Shown piece after piece: positions 21,845-31,600 of a DNA stretch of 64,000 nt. The notes under the pieces were generated by a model, which was given only the letters and a program-made list of their open reading frames with translations, did no database searches and was not told where the DNA came from. Each line of letters starts with the position of its first letter. The first letter of the stretch is position 1. The DNA comes from Dendrolimus kikuchii (Eukaryota; Arthropoda; Insecta; Lepidoptera; Lasiocampidae). The DNA is taken from positions 5,157,501 to 5,221,500 of the forward strand of contig CM034402.1 in NCBI GenBank assembly GCA_019925095.2. Reading direction: 5' to 3'. The translations under genes and the position numbers were made by a program.

Positions 21845-21990
21845 TGAAAGAAGTCTCGCGTGACCAAAGGGCTGGCCTATATTTAGAGCAACGTATTAGC
21901 GTTGCCATACAACGCGGGAATGCGGCCAGCATTTTGGGAACGCTCCCCACCGAGAGCGATCTGGACTACATCTTTTACTTGTAAATATGT
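21845..21990 (+). pseudogene. Family C retroelement C-terminal fragment
   Basis: The plus strand reads LKEVSRDQRAGLYLEQRISV followed by AIQRGNAASILGTLP and ends YIFYL with a stop, homologous to the end of the 23446-23898 frame. It starts about 100 bp upstream of the gene 2 start codon, so the proximal upstream region of gene 2 is partly transposon-derived. Confidence 0.75.
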
Positions 21991-22221
21991 ATATAATAGT
22001 AGTTACTATTGTAATACACAGTTTAAACTACTTTTTGTGTTGTGTAAGAATGCCTTTATAAAAGAAAAAATATTTATCAATATTAAAGTAGGAAAGCTAC
22101 GCTCAGACCGCTATCGTGAGGGGACGGCCCTAAAAAGCTGTCAGCGTATCTTCATTGGATGGCTACGCAAAGTTGCTCGAAATCATGGAACAAGAATACT
22201 ACAGAAAAAAATAAATGTTTT

Positions 22222-22510
22222 CTGTGCAGGAACAGAGAAAGAATACAATTTCCTGCGGTCAGGCGGCCTGTCGTAAAAGGCGACAAACACCCCACAGCCA
22301 GGTGGTAGGGCATTTGCCCGACTGGATGGCTACCACCCCTGGTCTAAAGTATGTCGCCATAACAACCTTGAGATGTGGCCAGGTTCCAGTCTCCCTTAAG
22401 AGAGCAGCAGCGCATTTGTAGCAACTTTGGTGTTGCAAATGTCCATAGGCGATGGTAGCCGCTTTCCATCAAGTGGGCTGTCTGCTGAACTCCTGCAATA
22501 AAAAAAATTA
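22222..22510 (+). mobile_element. Family B SINE-like repeat
   Basis: From GTGCAGGAACAGAGAAAGAA to CTCCTGCAATAAAAAAAATT. A short internal deletion removes the GTTGTGTTCCGGCATTAGTG block. Confidence 0.8.
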
Positions 22511-22625
22511 ATGAATCAAAACTCTTTATTCTTTATCATAAACTTAAATCTAGACAATTGATATGAATATATTTGCATTAGAACAATGGGCGGCCTTATC
22601 GCTTGTAGCGATCGCTTAGGCCAGC
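22511..22625 (-). mobile_element. Family D retroposon 3' end
   Basis: Minus-strand tail with AACTCTTTATTCTTTATCAT and GGGCGGCCTTATCGCTTGTA. It is fused to the family C coding piece that follows, so family D may be the 3' UTR of the family C element or the junction may be a chance insertion. Confidence 0.6.
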
Positions 22626-23243
22626 CCTTTGGGCGAGACTTCTTTCAATCGCCTTGAAAGGTCTCGATAAAGTTGATGAGCCTCACGTCCCCATGGCCCC
22701 AAAGTTTCAACCCCAAAAGCCACAAATATGTATCCGTCACCGATGGATGCATATTTGCGGCGTTTCAGGGTTTCTTGAAGTGTGGCAGCTCCTCCGGCAG
22801 TGACGGCTGTATTTGGAAGATACTAAACCAAAATAAAAGTAATACAATCATCAACTACTATTAAAAATACAATATGACCAAGTCTATCAACTTTACTCCG
22901 CACCGACAACGATGGGACTACGATGTCTGCCCCCAGGCGAATGCAAGCAGCAATCCTGAATGTAGTATCATATACCTAGATTCGCCGAGGGCAGACTCTA
23001 CAGACCAGACTCCCAGTTAGAAACAGCTAGGAGGCGAGCACGGTCAGTTTCGCCGGTGCAAGATGACATGAGATTGTCATACACCGACTTACTGAGCGGC
23101 CCATCCCACAGCCTCTGCATCTTTGGATCTAAAGGAAAATTTTCATTCGGGCAAGCCAAAGACCAGGCATTTCTGGCCTCAGTCAAATATGGGATCTCAA
23201 AATCACTGAGTGATGGATTTATTATATTACCGATGAGGTCCAC
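22626..23243 (-). pseudogene. Family C retroelement, C-terminal half, minus strand
   Basis: The minus strand encodes, from 23243, a segment ending ETDRARLLAVSNWESGLW, then with shifts FRIAACIRLGADIVVPS, and finally from about 22805 LKRRKYASIGDGYIFVAF, GVETLGPWGREAHQLYRDLS. The order equals that of the RT-containing elements whose C-terminus has the GVETLGPWG and WDATCVDTLA motifs. About 100 codons around WDATCVDTLA are replaced by unrelated AT-rich sequence. I do not know the clade. Confidence 0.65.
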
Positions 23244-23445
23244 AGTACTATGGACTATGTACTATACTATATATTTCTATGTATAGATATATGTACAAAA
23301 TGTTGCTCGTAATATACTCGGCAATTACAGACAACTCCCACAGCCTCTTCATTCAGAAAAATCTCCACTGTAACTTGCAATGACCTTACAGTCAACAACT
23401 TGTCATTTGAAAAATATTGTTACTTTATCATATTAATTAAGATAT

Positions 23446-23935
23446 ATGCCGGCTTTATTGGAGCCGAACGGTATTGCACGTGACGATGGTAGACGTCCCG
23501 ACGGAATGACTCCAATTCCCTGGCAGCGTAGCAAGGCTTTGGAGTGGGATGCGACTTGCGTAGACACGTTGGCCGCATCCCATTTACCAAACACGTCTAA
23601 ATCAGCCGGTTCAGCGGCGGAAACAGCCGAATCACTCAAGCGGCGCAAATATGCAACCCTCTGTGAGAGTTATATGTTTGTGCCGTTTGCTGTCGAGACG
23701 CTTGGACCGTGGGGTCCTGAGGCCATGAGCCTCTACCAAAATTTATCGAAACGACTCATTGACTCTTCGGGTGATCAGAGGGCTGGTGCTTACCTCGGCC
23801 AACGGATCAGTATGGCGATCCAGCGAAGAAACGTAGCCAGCCTTCTGGGCACCTTACCCATAGAAGACGGTGATCTGGGCTCAGTATTCTACTTATAGTC
23901 TTGAGGGACTATGAGTAGAATACAATACAAATAAG
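23446..23935 (+). pseudogene. Family C retroelement C-terminal domain, 150-codon open frame
   Basis: The best-preserved copy of the family. The frame 23446-23898 begins at a TTG-less ATG after an AT-rich flank and reads EPNGIARDDGRRPDGMTPIP, then WDATCVDTLAASHLP, AVETLGPWGPEAMSLYQNL, RAGAYLGQRISMAIQRRNVA and ends GSVFYL with a stop. The 3' UTR starts CTTGAGGGACTATGAGTAGA. The frame is free of stops but lacks everything upstream, including the polymerase, so it is a 5'-truncated copy and not a host gene. The conserved Trp-Asp-x-Thr-Cys-x-Asp and His could be catalytic in a nuclease-like domain; this is speculation. Confidence 0.75.
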
Positions 23936-24280
23936 TTAAGTTTTCTTGCATTGTATTCGATTATATGTAAAATAAAAATAAAATTAAGATATTCTCGATT
24001 AATATACTCTTCTTCCATGTTCGCAATATAATACAGCCTTTTGATAGCATGACACATGTACTAGATTTGGCTATGTCTCGATGAAGCATAAGGCCACCTT
24101 GATCTAAATTAATCTAAATATGTAGAACTTTATGCAAATATGTCCGATTGCTGAATGTTTTTGGTAGTTCAAGGCATCTTTCTAGATTTTAATTATATAT
24201 GACAAAATGCTTGATTTATTTAAATATAAGGATAATGTAAAAAAATATGATAGGTTTCTAATATTTCACAAGTACAACTA

Positions 24281-24733
24281 ATAATAAAACTACGTTTTAA
24301 CGCGGTAATTTATTTGATTTTTGTTATTCCAATGTTTCAGCCACTTTTCAGTGGATGTGATTACGGAAGACAAAGATGTCAAATGTCAACGAGTATTGTT
24401 AAAGTTTTAAATAGCCTACCGCCAACTTCTTAATTTTAGTTATTTAGTTTTAATTTTGTTTATGGTTATTACGTACTCTATGAGAGCCTAATCTAATTTA
24501 CCACCGCTTCGCAACATGTTATGGCCTGAAGAGAAGAAGCGGCGCAAGAAACTCTTCAGCAAACATGCCTAACTCTAATAATTTCATATAATATTAAAAT
24601 GGGTGGAAGGAAAAATGAAAGACATTATCACTCAAGTTGGTTTGTGTACCGTTCCGTTGTCGTCGGACAACAAACGTCGGAATAACAAAAATACATTACC
24701 GCGCTTAAAACCGTTAAAACGTAGTTTTATTAT
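24281..24733. mobile_element. Fold-back MITE, family G
   Basis: Terminal inverted repeats: left ATAATAAAACTACGTTTTAA (24281-24300) with CGCGGTAATTTATTTGATTT; right AATTACATTACCGCGC-like block, AAAACCGTTAAAACG and TAGTTTTATTAT. A second inner mirrored block lies at CCAATGTTTCAGCCACT / CGTCGGAATAAC. Interior shared with 17934 and 33967 copies, with no transposase frame. Confidence 0.8.
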
Positions 24734-25303
24734 GTATACAAGTCGCGAAAACTTAAGAAAATATTAATTACAACTAATGTTTTGTGTTATCATTTTCACT
24801 TTTTATCTTAGAAAAACACATCCAGTCACTCACAGTATAAAGTTGAGCACGGAACAACGCCTAAAGAACAACTGCTCAGATATTTAGCAGACAATAAAAA
24901 GTACTGTTTATTGTCTAGAACCTGTTTATTTATAATTAAAGCCTTCTTACAAACTATTCGTTTGTTTCCGGGAAATGTGCAAATTAAAATATATCGCAGT
25001 AACCTGGTAAGTATCATAATTTGAACATAACACAGTCGAAAATTGCTTGACACGTGCTGAAAGTTTAATTGGTGTCACAAAAACAAAACTGTATTGGTTT
25101 TACTATTTGTACATTGTTATTCTGTACATAAATCCACAATAAACATTCTTTTGTAGAACTAAGTATATGTCAGGCTAAATACCATGCATAGAACGCTTTA
25201 GCGGTCGCCGGCTAACCAGACTGCGGCTAATCGCATATTATGTAATTATGACTGAAATATACACAAATGTAGCTCTTCGTTGTTCCTAATTTAATCTGTA
25301 CTA
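24734..25303. other. Intergenic sequence, nothing identified
   Basis: The 75-codon minus-strand frame 25053-24826 shows no homology that I recognise. I see no repeat of the window's families here. Confidence 0.4.
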
Positions 25304-26069
25304 TCTATACTAATATTATAAAGCTGAAGAGTTTGTTTGTTTGTTTAAACGCGCTAATCTCAGGAACCATTGGTCCGATTTGAAAAATTGTTACAGTCTT
25401 GAATAGTACATTTATCGAGGAAGGCTATAAGCTATATTATATTTTCAAAAAATTAGGGATCCTTACTAAAAGTCCAATAATGTAACCCAAGGTGTAAAAA
25501 AATGACCCGAAAAAATCCTTACACGGCGTTTGCTGCGAAAACTATTGATTATAGAACAAAACAATGTACTACCACTTTGCAGAACATATAATTGTCTACA
25601 AAAAACATATGTCTAACTATTGTAGTTATCTCACAATAAGTGTTTTCTTTAATTTTTTTATATAATTAAAATGCCGTCGCTTCAAAAACTCTTTATTTTG
25701 TACCTTAGTATTAATCCTTATCAAAATAAATTACTCCATATTCAAGACGAATTCAATACCTTTCTAAAAAATTTTGAATTATTCAATTCGGACGTTTCAT
25801 TCAAAAGATATCGCGATATATAAAATGTAAGTATTAGTGTTGTAGCCAAATATACTAATATATTGTTTGATTGAACGCGCTAATCTCAGGAACTATTGGT
25901 CTGATTTGAAAAATTCTTTCAGTATTGGATAGCCCATTTATCGAGGAAGGCTATAGGCTATATGTCATCACGCTAAGACCAATAGGAGCGGAGCACTAAT
26001 GAAGAATGTTTCAAAATTGGAGGACTTTGAAAACAAATTCCACGCGGACAACGTCGAGGGCACAGCTAG
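25304..26069 (+). mobile_element. Helitron-like non-autonomous element
   Basis: The 5' end is TCTATACTAATATTATAAAG, preceded by A (25303). The 3' end is GGGCACAGCTAG, followed by T (26070). A 5'-TC, a 3'-CTRR end and an A/T insertion site are the Helitron hallmarks. A short GC hairpin (CGCGGAC..GTCG) precedes the 3' end. The block GCTAATCTCAGGAAC occurs twice, at 25355 and 25880, so the element holds an internal duplication or a second nested 5' portion. The interior does not code for a helicase. Confidence 0.65.
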
Positions 26070-26149
26070 TAAATTATAAACTCGTAAAACGAAGAAAACT
26101 CAACCTACTTCATTAGAAAGAATGAATTTTTTTTTTATTTGACATTGCT

Positions 26150-26240
26150 GACATGTATCTTCAAGTTAAAAACATATTTTGAGATTTGTACGCCGCATTT
26201 TCAGCAAACATGGTTTTCAGTCAGCTTATTGCTGTGCCGA
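26150..26240 (+). repeat. Short dispersed repeat shared with 15350-15430
   Basis: TTTGTACGCCGCATTTTCAG followed by CAAACA is present in both places with similar flanks. Class unknown. Confidence 0.45.
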
Positions 26241-26589
26241 CATAATATCCGACACAACGCTGATTTTCAGTGCAAACTTTCCTTTTGGCGTAATACTAAA
26301 ACGACGAATATTTTATGCATTTTATTTAGAAACGATTTAGTTTGTAAGCAGTAATATATTCTTACATAGAATAAACAACATTAATGACCATTAGTTACAT
26401 TGTCATCTATTTATAATCCCGTAAAACTATAGAAGAAGTTCGACGGAAAATAAAGGAACTAAAAGTGGCGGCTTCGCTATTTGATAGAATTATGTTCGTA
26501 AAGTTGCCAGGAAATAAATTTACAGCTTTAATTATGGACCATTTTATATTTATTATTCGTAATTACCTACATCGTTTTACTGATTAGCA

Positions 26590-27305
26590 TATCGATACCT
26601 CGGGGCTCAAAGGACGTAACCGCCATTTCGGCGAAATTTACTTTTTAATGCAGCCCTACTTAATTTTTTTCCTCTTTCGATCAGTATATGTAAAGTCATC
26701 CAATTCGCCAAAAAATTGTGTTTACGACCCCATTTTTTGTAGACAATAAAACATATATTTTTATATTTTGTGTCGTAACAGCAACCAATGTTAATGATCA
26801 TAAACGCGAGGGTAGTAAACGACACTATAGACATGTTTTGACGCCTAATATTTTACGTCGAAATATTTTTAGTTTTGGGTCGTACGAGTTTATTAAATAA
26901 TATTTTTATTAATAAGTGACTTTCATTTTCTTTTATAAAGAATAAGATGAGTTATTGAATAGCTTTTAGGTAAAACAAGCAACTAAGTATAGGTGAAATT
27001 AATACAAATGTAAAATTAATTGTCTGAGTTGATAAATTAATATACTAAGTTAATAAATAAAATTGAAATTAAATAGGCAAATAAAGCCTAGCTGAAAGCT
27101 GTTTTTGTTACTTTTAAATCTATTTGAAATATAATTTAACAGTGTTTTGCATCATAAAATGTTAAGACTTTTCGTTTTAGAATGGTTTATTTAGGCCAAG
27201 AATCAAAAAAGTTACGTCCAAAATAATATTTTTTATTTTCTTTTTCGGCTCTCCTGAAAAATCGAATTTTGGTGCTTACGCTTTTTGAGCCCCGAGGAAT
27301 CGATA
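26590..27305. mobile_element. 700-bp TIR element with 8-bp target duplication
   Basis: The element body 26598-27297 begins CCTCGGGGCTCAAAGGACGT and ends ACGCTTTTTGAGCCCCGAGG, so the outer 12 bp (CCTCGGGGCTCA) are perfect inverted repeats. Flanks are TATCGATA (26590-26597) and AATCGATA (27298-27305), seven of eight identical. The interior is AT-rich; small frames there lack transposase motifs. The 8-bp duplication is compatible with a hAT-type MITE. Confidence 0.75.
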
Positions 27306-27352
27306 TAATTACTCTGGCAGGACTAAGTACCGCGATTGCAGCGCCGCGTCTT

Positions 27353-27440
27353 TAAGAATTCTTTGGGGATGCGGACTTGAGAATACTGAATCTAGGTCAT
27401 CAAAGTCAAGGTGCCTAGAAGGCTGGCTAGATTACAATTT
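27353..27440 (-). mobile_element. Retroelement 3' fragment, family C
   Basis: ACTGAATCTAGGTCATCAAA and GGTGCCTAGAAGGCTGGCTA match the minus-strand family C tail. Confidence 0.5.
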
Positions 27441-28690
27441 ATTTCATTATAGTTTAAGTGATGTTCGAAAGTACACATATTCCATATACCACGAGAATCC
27501 GTCCATTATCATACTTGTGAAGACAGTTTTACACGTTTTTCCGCTGTATTACAATATGTGTCTTGTTAACGATGGCAAAATAGTTTATAGATAGTTTCTA
27601 GAAAGTTGTTTCCCATGAAGGCAATGCTGAAGCTGATGTTGGCAAGACCAACATAACATAATATTATTTTTAAACTTGCAACACTGTCGTTGCTTTTTGT
27701 TTTTTCGCGTATTCGTTATGTAAAAGTGATATATTATAATTTTCCACCACTAACAAACAGTGTTTAACTACTATACCTACAATGACCAGAGTATCGTTCA
27801 CACCGTCAACATAGAACAAAATATATTATACGTGCGACGGGCTGCGCACAGCTGGGATATGGAATCATTTATGACGTACCCCGTAATGTAGATATTATTT
27901 TATATTTTCAAGAATTTTGATTATAGTTTAAGATAACGCCCTTTGTGAGACTATTTGAGTCAAAGAAAGATGAGCCATTTGCCATTGCCATTGTACATAT
28001 TTCAGAAAATATTTTTGTAATTTATGTGCATGCTTTGTTTTAATTTAATAAGGAAACAATTTATTACTTTATGGACGAAGTCGCATCTTCCCAGAAGGAT
28101 TGGGTCGCGTTGAGAGAAATCGTGGGAAACTTCTGCAAAATATTGGTTTTTTAGTATATTTTGTTCGTATAAGTAGATAGTGATCTGCTAAAGTCAAGTT
28201 AGTGTATGGATAGAATCAGTGGGTTAAAGTGTGTATGTAATAGTCAGTGTGACACCTGACTTATCACGTGTTAGAGCCTTATTCTATTCGACACCAATTA
28301 CGGCTTTAATATAGCCAATGGTAATTTAATTCTAATTATAATTAGTAACATTCCAAATACACGTTGTGAACCGTAAGAGTGACTGGTGAAATATTTCCAC
28401 GGGCTTATCCCGCCAGAACCTTCTACAGGCTTCCACCGAAAGCTCTATCGGCGACCCGTTCTTTATTAATCTTTTGCAAATGTCGAAACACAGTCACATT
28501 GGACATTTATCGTTTATATGGATTTCTCCATCAACCTTTAAACATTGACCTGGATCCGCCATAATCACACATAGTGCTTAAAGGTCTAGAAGGCTTGTTA
28601 TTCAAATTTCAAAAACTTTGTCTCAGTTTTCTGACATAAATAATTTATGAAAAAAACAAACTAAAATATTACATGTGTACTATAATAAAT
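27441..28690. other. Intergenic sequence downstream of gene 3
   Basis: No supported gene. The 61-codon frame 28379-28564 (TLDIYRLYGFLHQPLNI) may be another transposon scrap but I cannot place it. No AATAAA was found directly after the gene 3 stop. Confidence 0.4.
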
Positions 28691-31600
28691 TTAGAATTGA
28701 ACAGGAATGTTAAAGTTATCGCAACCAGGGTACAATTCTGAACAATTTTCTCTTTCCATGTGAGCTTTATCGTATTCTCTTTGTTCATCTTCTGCAAACT
28801 CTTCGCCTTTAGGCAACCTATAAAAAAAGATTTTTAAAATCAAAATGTTAATACATTGTATTTAACTACATTAAATAGAGTCTGCTATTGCTAATGCAAA
28901 AGTAGAGACTGAATAAGCGTGGCAAATTTAAATAATCAGTATGGCAACTCCAAACTACCATAGAGTATTAATACAATACAAGAAGTATTGTCGACTGTTA
29001 AGGTGCCCACACATTACGTGACACGTCCGTTGGCGCATCTGAATAATGTGCACACCAGAACCAACACTCTCTAAATTGCTTTAGGATGTCCGAACGCTCC
29101 TCCCGGGTATCAGTGTCATCTGTTACGCCGATGACACATTGATCGCCGCGCGCGGGAGGACCCATCGGCAAGCGTGCTTTCTAGGCACGGCTGGGGTGTC
29201 GACGATAGTAGGCAGGATCCGGCGTCTTGGTCTGGAGGTGGCGTTACAGAAGACCGAGGCCGTGATGTTTCACGGCCCTCGCAACCGTCCACCTCCGGAC
29301 AGTAGCATCGTAGTAGGAGGCATCCGCATCGGCATCGGGGAGACCATGAAGTACCTGGGATTGGTCCTCGATGGCCGATGGGATTTTTCGGCACATTTTC
29401 GGCAGCTGCTCCCCAGACTCAAGGGGGCGGCTGGTGCACTCTCGCGCCTGCTCCCCAACATTGGGGGGCCCAATGCCACGTGCCGAAAACTCTTCGAAGG
29501 CATCGTACGTTCGATGGCCCTTTACGGGGCCCCAGTATGGTCAAACCGCCTGACGGCCAAAAACGCGGCGCTGTTGCGTCAAGCGCAACGCGTATTGGCC
29601 GTCAGGGCAATAAGAGGATACCGTACGGTGTCCTTCGAAGTGGCCTCGCTACTCGCCGGATCCCCCCCATGGGACCTGGAAGCCAGGGTCCTGGCGTCAC
29701 TGTATATGTGGCGCAAAGAGGCCCTGGCCAGGGGTACCAGACCCGCGCCTCACGAGGTCGAGGCGTGCCGGTCGGAGCTCTGCCAGGTAGCCGTGGGGGT
29801 CTGGGAAGACCGCCTACGACGCCCCAGCGCGGGCCCCGCCACCATTGAGGCGGTGAGGCCCGTCCTGCACGAATGGCTAGGACGACGTCACGGCACCCTG
29901 ACGTTCAGGCTGACACAGGTCCTGACGGGGCACGGTTGCTTCGGAAGGTACCTGTGTCGCCTCGGCCGCGAGGCCACGCCAGGGTGCCATCATTGTGACA
30001 TGGGCGACGAGGACACGGCGCTGCACACTCTCCAGGAATGTCCAGCCTGGACGGAGCAGCGCCGGGAGCTCGTCGCCCTTACCGGATTTGACACCTCGCT
30101 CCCGGCCGTGGTACGCACCATGGTCGGGAGCTCCACCGGATGGGACGCCGTCTCCTCCTTCTGCGAGCAAGTCATGTTCGCGAAGGAGGAGGCGGAACGG
30201 GAGCGTGAGCGTAATTCCCTGCTCCGCTCCCGCCAAAGGAGGACGCGCCGACGCCGGAGGTCAGACAGTGACCTTCGGCCGCCGTAAGCGGGCGGCGCGG
30301 GTGGGGCCCCTAGGGGTATAGGGGTTCTCACTCACCCGCACATGCCGTCGAGATGAGAGCGCGAGTGTTCCGCGCGCGCTCATCTCTCTTCCCGTGGGGC
30401 GCGTTACAGACCGCCCCACGCATGGACTAGATTCAGTAGTAGCCCGGGGATACGTCCTCAGTACGCCTGCCAGGGCACGCGGAGTTGGGAATCCCGCATT
30501 CACGTAGCCCTGGCATAAGGCGCAGGACGGAACACCCAGGGGTTTTAGTGGGTATCCCTAACTGGGGAGTGGCAATAGCGTGGCACCGGTTCTGACCGGG
30601 CACGCTAGTGCCACCCCCGATCTGGCGAATCCCACACACTCACACGGGTCGCGAACATCCCCCCAGGCTTCTGTGCCTGTCGCGGCTTAGTCCTCAAACG
30701 GATTTACCCTGGCCAAAAAAAAAAAAAAAAAAAAGGATGTCCGAACGCTCAAGGTCACGTACGCGATGCGCACACTTCAATTGCCTTTCCTTATCCAGAT
30801 ACATTGTAAGCCACGCCCCTCAGACGCATCCGTCAGTCGCGACTTTTAATATGCACACCTTTACTCATCTTTCTGTGGTTGCCTTTTCTCAAATTTGGAA
30901 AACATGCAAAACAATGACTTTCATCCCTCACTTTGAAATGCTAAAACACAATTACATAAACATACCAAAAAAAGACATAATAACGACTATCTATCTATCT
31001 ATCTTTGTTGTTGCTGGCTCCAACGCTTTTGACATTGATTTTGCGAATGTCATAGTAAAAGAGTCAGTGTTGTCATAATAACGACAGTGTTTTGGTAAAA
31101 TGACATTGACATTTGCATTACAGCATTGCCATGTTAAAAAAAATGTGAATAATTCGAATACCTACTTTCGTTAATCTTTTTTCGTTTATCTGAGTGATTT
31201 TGCTAATTATAATGTTATTGAGACGGAACTCTACGGCACCATATAGAGCAGAACGTCTACTGACTTAACATGGAATCTTTTTCAAAGGATTTTTTAAGCT
31301 CTAACCGTAATTTTAGGTTAGGTTAGATATATAGGTTCAAGCGGAAAAATAATGTTGGTCCAATAGACCAACAATTATGCTGAGCTTGAACCAATTTCTA
31401 AGATCCATAATATGTACCTATTTGTGTTTTATAACATATTTTACTTTCTCTGTGTATTGCTTTTGATACCTCGACGTTTTATTATTGTTTTAGTTAGTTC
31501 TCAAATAAAAAATATAACTTAAAGCGGGTAGTCCACTTAGGCTTTCAGCTCATAATGTAATCTGTTAAACCGTAGTAGAGTCTACTTTGTTCATAGTTTT

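Noticed and set aside
23446..23898. 150-codon open frame considered as a host gene
   Set aside because: Homologous fragments at 21845, 22626, 1118, 2550, 15149 and 50165 and a shared 3' UTR show it is the end of a retroelement.
29378..29848. Overlapping GC-rich open frames on both strands between 29116 and 30503
   Set aside because: All are shadows of the R1-like frame 29112-30287, long only because of the high G+C content.
31313..31328. TTAGGTTAGGTTAG, like the insect telomere repeat
   Set aside because: Fewer than three units in ordinary intron sequence; chance is sufficient.
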